Shown: one piece after another, positions 35,091 to 50,275 of the stretch
Layout: every line of letters begins with the position of its first letter
How positions within the stretch are numbered: position 1 is the stretch's first letter
NCBI GenBank assembly: GCA_964017145.1
Contig: OZ024848.1
Coordinates: forward strand, 2,988,501-3,052,500
DNA: 64,000 nt
Direction of reading: 5' to 3'
Source of the DNA: Agrocybe praecox
Taxonomy: Eukaryota; Basidiomycota; Agaricomycetes; Agaricales; Agrocybaceae
Made by a program: the position numbers and the translations under genes
The notes under the pieces: generated by a model
The model's database searches: none
What the model was told of the DNA's origin: nothing
Seen by the model: only the letters and a program-made list of their open reading frames with translations

Positions 35091-37012
35091 TTAACTGTCG
35101 GCTTCTTCATCACCATCACTTTGTTCGCCGTCCTCGTCGCCGTCCTCGTCGCCGTCCTCGTCCTCGTCCAGAACAGTCATCATGTCATTCAAGCTAAACA
35201 GATATCAGAATTCAGAAAACGGTGATCAACACAAGCTATGAGAAAGAGGATCACTAAATACCCACCAGTGAACAAAAGGGGTCATCACAGCCGCGACTTC
35301 AGCCAGGCGTTCTCTAAAGTTGGAAGAGAGCACTTCCGAATCTTGGAATCTTGGAATAGGGGTAAGCATCAATGAAGGATGGTGTTACGAGAACGCATTA
35401 TTGTGGTTACATACTTGTGAATGACGGCGAACGATCGGCATTTTAGCAAGTCAATATCCCTGTCAAGAGTGGGTATAATTAGCGAACCCGAATGCAATTA
35501 AATATATGGATGGATGGATGTAATAAACAATCCATGAGAGAGGCAAGTGAAAACTAACTTATGATCCTTGTCTACTCCCTTCGGAGCAGTTTTCAATTCA
35601 TCCTCCATTCCAAATATATTCTGGTGACCACCATCAGGATTAGGTTCCGGTTTGCCAAAGTATTTCACAAAGTCAGGAGCAGAAATGACCCTTCGGAGGC
35701 GGCGTGGATTCCGTTGAATGTTGGCCCTATAGAAAAGTGAAAAAGTGCGATTCGATAGGTCAAGAGATAAGTACCTAATATTAGCAAGTTCGCTACGTCC
35801 AGGACACCAGCTCCCACCCGCGATGATGCTTTCATTACCCGGTTTCACTGAATATGGAGATGTTAGTTCCGTTGGATAAAACGCGACACCGTTACCCCAC
35901 GAACCTGAGCTGCGAAGCAACACGACATAAAAACATAAGTAACTGAGATAAGAAACGATATTGAATCCCACAAACTTACATATGGTCTGAAATACAAATT
36001 AGTTTGGCCGCAGGTATGTACAGATGGTAGAGGTAACGTACAATGAGCAAAGATACCCTTTCTCCCACTCCTTGAGAAACTGGCCGAAAAGCCCCTTTTG
36101 TAGGGCGTCTTGTCATTACTGAATCGAATCTGAGCTCTTGTGAGTACCCCACTCCCATGACGATAGGAATATGCTCACGTCACGGTAAATGCGGTGAATA
36201 ACGTCCTTGGGCGGTAAGTGCGGTATTTGAGGATCAACTTCAGACAGGTTGTCTGTGAAAGCTTCAACGAAGTCTTTCCATTCTTTCTCAGCCAGACGAT
36301 ACACAGGTTCTGTAACGCGTCAGAACAGGTACGCTGACCCAGTATATTAGATATTTACCATGTAATTTGAACCTGCAGGTATTGTTAGCCCCATGAACAA
36401 GACCAATGTGTCCTTGACGTACCATTCACGGTCATTGCACGCTGGGTCCTTGAGGCGAACTAAGAAATCGAGAGTATTTTGCGATATTCTGCCTGGAGGG
36501 ACGCGACCTGTGGTTGGTGCCTGCACGACGATCCCCACCACTTCCTGACCTTCTGCCAGATCATCGTATTCTGCCTCGCCCTCTTCAGACCTTTTCTGGT
36601 TCTGCTTCTTTGAACTGCTTTGAGGTTTCTTGCGTTTTGGTACTCTTGCTTTTCCAGTTTTCTTGGACTTCTCCTCTAGCTCGGAATCCTCATCCAGGGC
36701 GTCACTATCATAGGCCTTCTTGGCCTTCGGAGAAACTTCTTTGTCATCGTCGTATTCCTTTTCGTCGTTTATTTTAGACTTCTTCCGGGGGCTACTCTTT
36801 GCTTTGGTAGATGAAGCCTTGCGTTTTGTCATGGCTTTAGTTTTGATATCGAAACCCCCGTCGCTATCTTCATTGAAGTCTTCCGAGTCATTCTCTTCAT
36901 CTATCAACCTTTTAGGGGCGGTTGTTCGTAAAGACTTTCTCTTCGCGACAGATTCTTTAACCATATTTGCAGCTATTGACCTGGTTTTTGTGGATATAGA
37001 ATCGTGCTGCAA
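35091..37012 (-). CDS. DUF2461 (TIGR02453-type) protein with charged nuclear-like N-terminus
   Basis: A multi-exon minus-strand gene. The first 150 residues are Lys/Ser/Asp/Glu-rich, with several basic clusters (KRKASSTKAKSS, PRKKSK, PKRKKP) resembling nuclear localisation signals. The conserved domain then begins: SQNTLDFLVRLKDPACNDREWY, EWKDFVEAFTDNL, IYRDVRFS, and later NIQRNPRRLRRVI and FVKYFG. The pattern of a small-residue start, NDREWF and IYRDxRFS is that of the DUF2461 family, whose biochemical role is unknown. The last exon encodes an acidic tail of DEDG repeats (12-bp units at 35127-35168). The ATG at 37012 is the first; the in-frame ATG 16 codons later (MVKESVAKRK) is an equally good start. 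Confidence 0.72.
35127..35168 (-). repeat. 12-bp tandem repeat encoding DEDG units
   Basis: About three and a half copies of gccgtcctcgtc on the plus strand, read in frame as Asp-Glu-Asp-Gly in the acidic tail of the DUF2461 protein. Likely to vary in length between strains. Confidence 0.75.
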
Positions 37013-39077
37013 ATTGGCTCGGGTTTCCGGGGAATATCAAGGTTATTTGTCGGAAAAAGAAGAGCGTGGTTTGGATGTAAAAATGACGAATTCGGGATTG
37101 AAACATTGGCGCGATCTGTCACCGTGTATCACCGGTGCACGTGAGATGACGCCTTGTGTTTGAAGCAGTGAGCGTGACAACGAGGTCGCTCCGGCGACGC
37201 CTTCGAGAGCGTTGGATCGACTGGGAACGAGGTCCATGGACTGTACCTGTACTTGGACTTTGTACCGCACATGATATATATATGTTTATCTAATCATCCC
37301 GCCTCAGTCCTCGTCGGGTGCAACATCGGTCGCCACTTCGATCGTTACTGCCATGCGACACTGGCACCGCATTGCAGTGGCTAGTGGTCACATCCCCACC
37401 GCCAAGTGCGATGCTTTGGTCGAACCTGAAGCTTGAGGCCTTGAGGCCTTACTAGGATACACTTGTCGTCATCATGTAAACGTTTTTGAATGTCAATTGT
37501 CCCTAATCCTCTATAGATGACAAGAAATTCCCCTATGGCCTTTACCAGCGATTACCTCCTATATAGTGTGTAGTACCCAAGGTGTACGGTGTATAAAGGG
37601 GCGGTTTGTTTATGTATATTTACGGATGCCTTTGGGATGCCGGCTAAGCCGATGTGCCACTGGATTGGCCGAGGTCTACGGCAAGTCCGAAATGAGTACA
37701 TCTCAAGGTTCAAGGAAAGTACAAGTCCAACCGAGGTTCATACATTGTCACGCGCAGATTTTGGCTCGGAAAAATGAGGCGCATACACGGTCTAATGGTG
37801 GTGCAGAGTTTGGGTCTAACCTCAGTGCATTGTGAGTCAAAATCGCATTGGGCGGTCCAAAGCTCGGGTTCAGGGTACAAAGTCCAAGGTACAAGGTACA
37901 TTTGGACCTGTGACCCGATGGACCCAACTTTCTGACGCCTTCGAACTTCGAGTTGGGGCTCGCACAATTAAATGCCGAAATGTTTGCTCATGAAATACCT
38001 TTTTGAAAACATTGATCAAGCTCGGATTTTAAAAAATTACAATTCAAAAATGTCGCCAATTCCTGGCGAAGACTCGAGAGTGGCAGAATCAAATCGAGAT
38101 TCGAAACCTTTGTCCGGCCTTGAAATCATCGAAGGCGAATTCGAAGAATCGAAGCCGCGTCAATAATCTATACTTACAAATGAAAGGAGGACTTCACTGT
38201 GATTCCACGTCACCGGTCCTTGAATTTGTCAGAGCTTTGAAAGAAAACAAACAGCATCTCTTTCGTGAAGAGGAAGGTAGCCCAAGATTTCAGAATCACG
38301 ATCACAGGCTATACCAGACGGTAGTAGTCTGTACTCATCATCTATCTCTTTTCCCAAGGATATAAATACTCGCTATCAAAACAAACAAAGCCGACTCTAT
38401 ATTGGCTTTTCTTAGCATGGGCGCTAGATATCTAAAAATAGAAGTACATAATTTTCTTAGCCCGCATAACTTGAACTCTATGAAATCAACTATTTAAGCC
38501 ACTATTCTGATAATCTTCTCGGTTTTACTGCGCGAAATCTGTGTCTTTTATAGATGTTCTGTCGACATTTGTAAAGACCGCAAAAAATCATACTTTGCAG
38601 TCTGTGGGACCCAAAACTTGATTTGTTGACTAAGAAAGAGCTCCACAGTCAGTCAAAAACGAGACCATAAATTATTTACACCGAGTGCATAGAGATACTC
38701 GTTGAGGATGTTACACAGTACAGTGAATGTAGCTACAGAGGGAACAATGATGGAAAAAGGCGAGCGAACTACCTAACAAAAGAAAGTCCGCAGACAATGT
38801 ATGTAAGTGCGAGGGTATGTACAAAAAGAGAGGAGGGGAGAATAGAAGAAATAACTAAAAGTGGTAGGTTATTGAGTTTGATATACTTGACTAGTGAAGT
38901 AGCGTAAAGCGTTATGCGGTCGCCGACGGTTGCAGTGGTTGGTGGTTAATTGGTCCATGTACATCTATCCAGCGTTGTGTGTGTACATGTGTTTATGAGA
39001 TATGGAGGTGCAGATCAACGAGAAAGAAACAAGGCAAAGCATGCGATTTTGAGGACTGCGGTTCTTCGTAGAGGCGT
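37013..39077. other. Intergenic region
   Basis: About 2 kb with no recognised gene. Small frames (for example 37972-38166 plus, 64 codons) have no family resemblance. The left end serves as promoter for the DUF2461 gene. The right end is the beta-glucosidase 3' flank. Confidence 0.45.
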
Positions 39078-41990
<2,913 letters not shown>

Positions 41991-42861
41991 TGTAGTTGTC
42001 TGTGTGGTCGAAAATAGGCGTAAAAGATAGGAAGAGCGGCATTGTGAATTGGTGGTGCTCTTAAACGAAAGGTAATCCCCCGATATCACTGAGTTCCTGG
42101 GGAATTTCGATCTTCATGTCCCGAGAATTCTCCGTCGTGGAGGAGACCTGCTTGGAAAACATGTTTTGGCACGCGCAGAACTGTCCCAAAGATTCTCCGG
42201 TAAATGACCTACCATTTTGGGTAACCGCCCCCGGCATAACATCGGTACGTCATCACGTGATGTTAAACACGCAATCGCGATCTTATTTACAGCCCCATTA
42301 GTTCGGGACCCCGAAAACTTGAAAATCCATCCTTTGCAAAGGTTATTCAAATAAATATGGATGTTGTATCAGCGAACCATTACCCTTCCAGTGCCCCTTA
42401 TACCCATTCCTTACACTGAAAGTGGTGACGACTATGGATCAATCGGATGTCCAATGCACTCCAGGTAGATACTAAAGTTTGCCTTCCTCCGCACTGCGAG
42501 GGATTTTTCTTCTTCTTTTCCTATGGGTTAGTAAAAGCAAAATACAATTTTATCTGCCTCGCACACGTGTACACAAATTAAGGATGAGATTTGTTATAGA
42601 TATTTTGTTTAATTTATTCACCATGTAAGGAATTCCTGAAGTTACGATTTCTCAGAAGGATGTGGACTTTTTTCTTTTTTCTTTTTTTTTTTTTTTTTTT
42701 TTTTTTGCAAAATTACCCAGTTCGTGTAATTTGTTTTAAAAAAATCGCCTAAGAGATCTTGGTGTACTTTCGGGGTCCCACTTAACGTTAACACGTTAAG
42801 TAACTCGTCTGTAATCTTCTTAGTACATCCTCCTATACTGCTCCTCCTTTAAAACGACAAT
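41991..42861. other. Divergent promoter region with poly-T tract
   Basis: About 870 bases between the beta-glucosidase (-) and the oxidoreductase (+). It contains a near-pure T tract at 42668-42706, with 25 Ts from 42682, and a partly palindromic cttaacgttaacacgttaag near 42782. Poly(dA:dT) tracts exclude nucleosomes and often mark fungal promoters, so a shared control region is plausible. Confidence 0.55.
42668..42706. repeat. Poly-T tract
   Basis: A T-run interrupted by two Cs, with the last 25 bases uninterrupted. It lies about 155 bases upstream of the oxidoreductase ATG. Its length may be uncertain in the assembly. Confidence 0.8.
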
Positions 42862-44171
42862 ATGGTCCAAGGAATTGCAATATTAGGCGCCGGGATATTT
42901 GCTAAGGAAGGTTAGTAACCTTTACTGCAACCTTGGCTCCTCGTTTTTTATCCGAATATTTGCCACTGTTCAATCTAGCCCATTTACCTGCCCTGGCGAC
43001 TTTGGGAAGCGCTGCTCCATCTCTAAAGGCCGTTTATTCGCGCTCAGAGAGCAGTGCTCATGATTTAGCAACGGCAGCGGCGGAGATTTTGAGCTTAGCG
43101 GAGCCTCCAGCGATTTTCCGTGATGGTGATGCGTCATCTAATCTTGATGCGTTGCTCGCACGGCCAGATATTACTGCAGTAATCGTTGCACTCCCAATTA
43201 CGCTACAGCCCTCGATTATATTGAAGGCGCTCGCTGCGGGTAAACACGTCCTGAGCGAAAAGCCTGTCGCCCCAGACGTCAAACAAGGACTCAATCTCAT
43301 CCAAACATATAACCAAACGTACAAGCCAAAAGGTCTTATCTGGCGCATTGCAGAGAACTTCGAGGCAGAGCCTGGGTACAGAAAAGTAGGCGCTTTAATT
43401 CGCTCTGGGAAAATAGGCACCGTCTCCTTCTTCAAGACCGTAGTGGTGAATTACATCGACAAAGATTCAAAGTGGTACAAAACACCATGGCGTACAGTAC
43501 CCGATGTAAGAATTCCACCAACTTGGTTTCCGAACACCATTGATTAATTATTTCTCAACAGTACCAAGGCGGATTTCTGGTCAGTAGACTCAACACGATG
43601 ACTTCCACTCTCTCTTTTGATGTTGACTTATTTCCAGTTGGATGGTGGCGTCCACACAGTCGCCGCGCTGCGCGTCATGCTTCCCCATCCGCTTACCCAT
43701 CTTTCCGGGTTTGCCTCCCTGGTGAAGGACTACCTTAAACCACACGACACCATCCATGCTATCGTCAAAGCAGGAAACGATATAAACGGCACTGCCGAGC
43801 TAACTTGGGCTCACCCCACCAAATCTCGTCCAGTAGCAGACGGTTTCGTCATAACAGGAACCAATGGGTGGATCTCAGTAAATCAAGTCAACAAGCCCGG
43901 AGAAAGTGCCCCCACTATCCGAATTCTCGTCAAGTCCGTACATAAGCCCGAAGGAAAATCAGAAGAAGAAGAAGAAGAAATTATAGATGTGCAATCCTGC
44001 GGCATCGCAGCTGAACAATCTAGCTTTTTCGACCGCCTGAACGGTAAAGACGACGGTTTGGGATTAGGTGACCCACTCGCAGCTCTCGCAGACGTCGCCT
44101 TCATTCAGGCCGCGTTGAACAGCAATGGCCATCTCGTGGATCTCACCAAACTTCTTCAAGATGGTCAGTGA
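42862..44171 (+). CDS. Gfo/Idh/MocA family NAD(P)-dependent oxidoreductase
   Basis: The N-terminus MVQGIAILGAGIFAKE contains the dinucleotide-binding GAGxxA-type loop, split from the rest by the first intron. The next exon has PDITAVIVALPITLQP and AGKHVLSEKPVAPD, where the Lys of EKP is the conserved catalytic residue of the family. The second domain includes RIAENFEAEPGY, the short exon YQGGFL, and LDGGVHTVAALRVMLP with the conserved D-x-G-x-H. The length is about 370 residues, normal for the family. Members oxidise or reduce sugars, inositols or dihydrodiols; the substrate cannot be told from sequence. The C-terminal part carries a poly-Glu run (from gaagaagaagaagaagaa near 43963). There is no signal peptide. 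Confidence 0.88.
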
Positions 44172-45824
44172 ACTTAACTCTACCAGCAGAAGATTCGAAT
44201 CGGAAAAAAAAAGTAGCAATTCGTCGACGGCGTTGTGTCGGAAAGAAATCAAAGAAAGATGGACTATGAATATATTAAACGGTATTGGAGTCTTTGTATT
44301 TTGTATTACTTGCGTTCGAAGTTCATTATACGATCAACGTTGACATCTTTTCATATGGGATCGCTCTGTCAAGAACGCGGTTCAAACGCCATGAACCAAT
44401 GATCCTCGATCAAGGTAACTTGACACTCATGTAGTAGTACATATCTTTCTTAAGCTATGGATACCCACTTATGAATAGACGATAAACAGAGAAAACCTAA
44501 CGGCATAAGGAATAAGTACCATCGAAGTTCGCATCAAGTAGCCAAAGCCAAGTAAAATCAGCGATATTTCTCCGTGCCCTAGGGAGGCCTCGCTGGGCAG
44601 TGGCACTACCCCCGCAATCCCGATTTCCTACCTGCATAGGCTAATTCCCCTCCGCAAAGCTGGTCCCGAAATTATGTACGGGTACGGCTCTTTGAGGACC
44701 AGAGACACTCTTGGGTAGTATGTTTGTCCAGTATCGCTCATTGAGGAGAGACATAATCCGCGAAGGTTAACTATATTGCTAGTAAGTCGGACCTAATGTT
44801 ATTCTTTCGATGGTTTTCTGATGGTCGATCGAGGAAGAGACCCCCGAGCCCTCTAGTCGAGTCTCGGAATAACCTCGCGACAGATGTTAACTCTGCGTTG
44901 CCTGCGTGCAAACTACAACCACTCATTCGGCTCTGTATTTATCGGGTTGAGGCAACGTGCATTGGCATGTAGAATGGAAGTTCATGGGTATAAGGGAGAA
45001 AGATGCCATTTCTGCAAGCGTGTCAGCCTGCATTCCGGAGCCATGGCTCTGGTCGGAGTAGGCGTATGTACATCATGTATGAGGTGTTTTTTTTTGTCTG
45101 ACGGTCGAAATAAGTAGATTTTGCTGCATGGGCATGACTTTGCAAGTACCAAGTCTGATGGATTGTCACTATAACGGTGGTAGTTGTAATGACGACCCAG
45201 ATGCTAGAATTCAGACGATACGGGTTTTACGGATATTTTACTCACTACTTTTGACTAAAATATACGCCACAGGTACCAATGGCACAAGACCGATATTATC
45301 CATAAAATATAAAAGTTGATATCCATTACAGAATCTTGATGCGGCTTCACCACGCCCCTACAATTGTCATGCAGGTGTTAGAAGAGAGTCGGTGAAGCTA
45401 CCAGCTGTAGGTTAGTTGCATGCATGATAATCTAGGTTAATGAGGAAAAACCTTCGCACAGTGTCTCGTTCGTGAGATGACGTTTATGGGCTCTGATTTT
45501 CTCGAAGTTTGGTATAGTTTCTCTCTTCTCCTATTAACAACTGGGGAACGAGAAGACAAAAGACGGAAGAGTATGGCTGCCCTCAAAAATAGCGCGTCTT
45601 TTGGACCACACGATGCCTAGAGCGCGAGGGGTCAAGTTAGTTTTAGGTAGGAAAGAGACACGATACCGACTTGGAATTGTCCGGGTGATATTCTGGGACG
45701 TGCCGGGCTAAAAATAAAAGATTGTGTCTAGAGTTTTTGGATGTACCCATATTGCAGGCAAACATTCTTTCCTCGTCAGTAGGTATTTTGAAGCACTCTT
45801 CGAGTATTTTCGAACCTGCCGTCT
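44172..45824. other. Intergenic region
   Basis: About 1.65 kb with no recognised gene; frames are below 80 codons and without motifs. No tRNA or 5S rRNA sequence recognised. Confidence 0.45.
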
Positions 45825-46492
45825 TCAAGTAGGTGTTAATTCCACGGAGAGAAGATTGACATCATACAAACAGAAACAACTTGTGGTTGGGTCGATCGCA
45901 GAACCTCCGACGTCCAACGTATGTATCATAGAAAAAGAAGGCAAAAAGCGGGTGGCGAAGCCATCGTACACTCTCCGCAGCCTATGTACTGCGCTGGCAG
46001 CTATAGAATCATGGATATTCGTTACAATGCAGCAGTAACCTGGAAGACTCACCATTCCAAGTTATTTGCACGGCAACTGTGGATACAGATAGGATCGAGT
46101 ACGGACGTCGAACACGAGCCGGAATAGAATTAAAGAGCAGGTCTAATTGGTTGATCATATCCAACTTGAAACATCCGGATGCACTCATGACTGCGTTAAA
46201 CAAATGACGAGAAGAGCGTTCAAAATAGACAAGTACCGTTCCGAAATCGTCCCCAGATGACCCAATTGTCTTGAAATTACTATGGATGCAACAGTGTAAG
46301 AATATATATCGCAAACAAGAGAATATCCGCGCTTCCGAAATGGTTGATAGTTTGTTTTTAAGATGAAGCTGGAATAGAGTGTGGACTCATGACTTTCTAC
46401 ATCCCAGACACCTCGGTGGCAGAAATAGACGTTATGGGTTCCGATCCGGCGAGAGTTTCTATTTCACCTAATCCATGGTGCCCAACAGTCAT
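45825..46492 (-). CDS. Unidentified multi-exon gene, provisional model
   Basis: Three open blocks on the minus strand join in phase. The first starts at the ATG at 46492 (MTVGHHGLGEIETLAGSEP) and runs to a gtgtct donor. The second begins TIGSSGDDFGTVLVYFERSS and continues through FNAVMSASGCFKLDMI to a gtgagt donor near 46055. The third reads from AASAVHRLRRVYDGF to the stop at 45825 (ending LLSVELTPT). Composition and splice signals look like real coding sequence, but I recognise no family. A further open frame of 50 codons at 46744-46894 (-), beginning with a Thr-run after MTT, could be an earlier exon of the same gene. Confidence 0.4.
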
Positions 46493-46743
46493 CAAAACGC
46501 TTTAGAAACAAAAGTGATTTTATCCCAGGTTTCTCCAAGCAAAACCAGGTCAAAGTGTCTTGGTTGTCTGCGTGCGACTGATATGCTCTGTGGTTTGTGA
46601 CGAGTGAGTTTTCCCATAGTCAGTCAACAAAGATTATTACACTCTTTTCAAATATTTTCAGACAGGATAAATTAGTCTTTAAAGATGTTTCTTGTCTTGT
46701 AACGAGCCCAGAGTCAGTCTCATTCCAAAAGGTTGTTAGCAGG

Positions 46744-46894
46744 AACTAGGTTCATGCAGTTCATGGTGTGTGGCAACGAGTAACAGACCTTCAACATGTT
46801 CCTGACGAATATATATGAATTCTTCAGGTCCAGAGCTGACGATGGCACGGGGGAATTCAACAAAGTAAGGTGACGCTGTGGTTGTGGTGGTCAT
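46744..46894 (-). CDS. Small ORF, possible first exon of the unidentified gene
   Basis: Begins with a run of threonine codons and continues SPYFVEFPRAIVSSGPEEF, ending at a TAA after 50 codons. A gtctgt donor within it, after the HVEG codons, could splice to the downstream exons. It is below usual gene size. It reads like protein but matches nothing I know. Confidence 0.3.
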
Positions 46895-47109
46895 GGTTCA
46901 AAGATGAAAAGGAGTTTCTGTCAGATTGTCGCGGAATATGTCGTTGAACTGGAACGAAAGATGTCCTAAAGTGGAAATCGTGACGAAAGTGTTCTGCCTC
47001 GTGGGCGAATCCGAACCAAATTCATTAACCACGCTTTCTACTTGCTACTACCGTAGCAGCTGTACTACTTTTATTCTTTCTTTTCACATATTCACTATTG
47101 ACACATATT

Positions 47110-47940
47110 ATGGCTCCTCAAGGCCAACAGCAGGGTCCTTTTTCACCTCAGTTAGCCAAGTACGTCTCTATTCCGCCTATACATCGCCTACCCAGCCGTA
47201 ATGAACCACCATCAAACGATGCACAGTAATCGTAATGTTACGATGGACTTCACGAAGGGTATAGCAACGGAAGTGCGCATTCTATTGGCAGAAATTGGAA
47301 AACTTCGTGATGAGCGACGACAGCTACAATAGTACGTCTAAAAGGTTGGTGACGACAATTCAAGGAAGGGCTGACATATTCGTTCAAGTGAAATAGCTGA
47401 ACTTATGGCTGTGAGATCCAAGTTCAGTCCAAATGGCGAATTCCAACCTGAATGGAAACCTCCGGTGCGTCGTACCATGTCTTTGGGCGATGGCCAACTG
47501 ATGTTGTTTGATTCTACAGGCTATTGAGGCACCACCCCCTGAAATGCCTCCTGCTATCGAGGAAGCCCCACCGCAAGCTAAACCTGGTTGGCGTGTTGTG
47601 CACAAGAAACCAGAAAGAAAGGCCAGAACGGTTCCCAAGGCGATAACGGGACCACTACCTGCTGCTCAGGCACCACCACCTCCACCAAAGCCAGAGGCTC
47701 CTGCATGGGCGCAATGGAGACGTAAGCTGATTGCTCCTTCTAGGGTTTCTTTTGCAGTATTCATACCCCACTTTCTTATAGCAAATCCGCTCCTTGCTCC
47801 CGCTGTTAGCCCGGCACCTACTCCCAATGTACCTCCGCGGAGTGGCTTGTTTGGTAAGGAGCATTTCTATATCTTTGTTGATGTACTTGCGTTTCTAACC
47901 CACTCGTATAATAGGTCCCTCCACACCGCCACCGAAATAA
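47110..47940 (+). CDS. Small proline-rich protein with N-terminal coiled coil, function unknown
   Basis: Exons linked by five or so short introns give about 190 residues. The N-terminus MAPQGQQQGPFSPQLA is followed by a helical, charged stretch (TKGIATEVRILLAEIGKLRDERRQL then EIAELMAVRSKF) likely to form a coiled coil. The rest is Pro/Ala-rich (EAPPPEMPPAIEEAPPQ, APPPPPKPEAP), ending RSGLFGPSTPPPK. The layout resembles small basidiomycete-specific proteins without known function. All junctions keep phase; the last intron is 47852-47914, and the stop is the TAA at 47938. No signal peptide or membrane segment. Confidence 0.6.
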
Positions 47941-48869
47941 ACAAGAAACTCCGTGCGCTCCACCACTTGATAACGTCTTCCTTCACCAAAACTCGATGGT
48001 CGACTTCATTAACAAACCCTTGCATGCTTCATATTAACCGAGTCCGGACTTGTATCAATCCATTCATCTTAATTGTACAATCTCCACCTCATGACACCTC
48101 ATGATATCTTTTTATCCATTTTTCTACTATTCATGTACATGTAAAAATTAAAAGAGCATTCTCCCTTCTTTCGATGGAAATTTTTTTTAGTAGTAGCAGT
48201 TTTTTGTGTTCGACTACATGATGATTCTTCTTGGTTTACAAAATTAGATTACAACGTCATTGTATCCGACAATTCAACAAGGCGCCTGCTCATGATATCG
48301 ATATCCAAGGTCAGAAGATAATTAGGTCCAAAATAATGAAGAAATCAGTTGAAGGGTCTACTTGTGAAGATAAGATAAGATTGTTGGAAAGCTAAAAATA
48401 ACCACAAAAATCGAGCAAAAATAGCCGCTGACATCATCCCACAGTCTAGACTCTACAGAGGGGTTGTTTTGTAGAATACAGTCTGTTACAGCAAAAGCCA
48501 GTTTTACTGATTCTTGAGTCAACGCATTGGACCTAAACAGATATCGTGCTCACTTAGCCTGAATGAGAATCACGTATACAAACCTATTTGTGGATCCATT
48601 CACGAGTATGCCCTGTATCTACCCTTGAAGAGTCATTTTTCAGGACGATCGGCAAACACATGTGTGGGTGAGTGTCTGGATCAAACTAAGGGGCGCCTGA
48701 ATGTAAATATATACGGAAGCACCTCGCTCTGAAGGATCTCCATAAGACCATGAACTAAATGACACATCAACCAGGCTTTCAAGTTATGTAAATCTAACTG
48801 TAATAAACTTACAATAATTACAACTCATGTTACTTCGAAAAGCTCTTACAACGAGGCTTATCTTGACTT
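47941..48869. other. Convergent intergenic region
   Basis: 3' flank of the proline-rich gene, then anonymous AT-rich sequence up to the secreted-protein relic. No coding sequence supported. Confidence 0.5.
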
Positions 48870-49076
48870 CTAGCTCGAGCAATTCCAAGACGCAGTTTTT
48901 GTCTTCCAAAAACCAGGCGCCTCGGAGTAACCGGGGCTCGTCACTTTACCGGACGGTGTTCCAGTACACTTAGAGCCCGTATACCACACGCAAGAATAAG
49001 CATGCAGCCAGATGATAATAGGTCGACAGAAGAAGAACAAAACAAAAAAGGGCACTGACCATCGTCCAATCCGCAA
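48870..49076 (-). pseudogene. Relic of a small secreted Cys-rich protein gene
   Basis: The last 42 residues of this frame (CVWYTGSKCTGTP, then SPGYSEAPGFWK, then TASWNCSS) align with the last exon of the intact gene at 59820-60308 (CLWYTGTSCTGTQ, NNPGFSTVPGFWQ, TASWKCWN). In the intact gene an intron ends just before this block. Here there is no AG acceptor within about 50 bases upstream and no convincing earlier exon, only a hydrophobic run in frame that mimics a signal peptide. A decayed paralogue is the simplest reading. An expressed, restructured gene starting at the ATG at 49076 is less likely. Confidence 0.65.
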
Positions 49077-50275
49077 AACTCAAAGCTGTTAAAATTCAAA
49101 GCTGATACTAAGGATAGCACTGTCCCCAGATGGGCCGAAAGATCGACGCATGGACCGCAGGTGCTAGATGGTCCACGGCGTCAGATATCTACCCGGCATA
49201 AAATAAGCTTGTTATAAGCTACGGACTTGGTTTAATAGACATGTACGGCGAGGTCACGCTTCTTGAATAGTATGAAATGGGCGGGCATGGCGATGGATGT
49301 TGGTAGTATGATAATGCAGATCGCGGGGAATAGATGCAGGAGGTTCATAGCGTATAGCAGAGAATCCAAAAGAGAGAGAAGATGCTTTGAATGTTGAACA
49401 TCGTCTCAAACTAGTAGAACTCTATGTAGATTGGAGGGGATGTATATCACCTCTAAGTACAGAATATACGAGGCGCTGACTGTCAATATACTCCCGAGGA
49501 ACTAAAATTCACTCAGGTTGTGAACCTGATCTCCGCACGTCTGACGTAAGCTGAGCGGTGGACTAAGGCCCTACTAATATTGTGTAATGATCTGATCTAG
49601 TATAAAGTGGCAAGACCAAACGAACTGAGTTAGCATCTGTAAGCGCCCGTTTTTTAGTGTCCAGCATGATACTTAATTCGTGGGCCCCTTCGTTCCTTAA
49701 ATCATAGAGCTTTGGATTTAATACATCTTGATTGAGTTGTAACTCTGGTTGAAGATAAGTTCACGTTCAGGATACAAGTTATATGTTGTCGTAGTTGTGA
49801 CGGTCACCAAGTCCGTAGTTACATGATATCTCGAGTCAGTCTAAAATTTATGTAGCGTATCGTAGTTTTTATTGCTCCTTGTATCATCAACTCATATCCT
49901 TCGTTTATCCCGTATTCTGTTTGTCGTTTTCCTCGCTCAGACTTGACCGTAACAGCAGTTATTAGTATCTAACTATGTTGATGAGCTGGGATATATGCCA
50001 GATTTTCTCAGCCGTACTGAACTCCCATAGTTATAAATCTCGGATATACCAGTTATACCAGTGTAACCCATGTAAGACTCGGGGCAGTAAGAGGACGCGC
50101 CACACGTCCTCGCGGCGCGCGCGTCTATGTCGCGACTCGATCACATGATAGAAAGTCACGCATTAATTTTATTTCAGAAGCAATCACTGCACTAAGAACT
50201 TCGAGCTCATTCCTCGAATTCTGTTTCGTCCCACCATCTCCATCTCTCATATTCTTCGTCATTAAGTCATACACG
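49077..50275. other. Intergenic region
   Basis: About 1.2 kb, AT-rich, with no recognised gene. The last 150 bases are the promoter of YTM1. Confidence 0.5.

Noticed and set aside
43058..43435. 125-codon minus-strand ORF opposite the Gfo/Idh/MocA gene
   Set aside because: Complement of a conserved coding exon that includes the EKP motif.
44580..44760. GC-rich patch considered as a 5S rRNA or tRNA
   Set aside because: No internal control box, no pairing acceptor ends, and no match to the conserved 5S core that I know.
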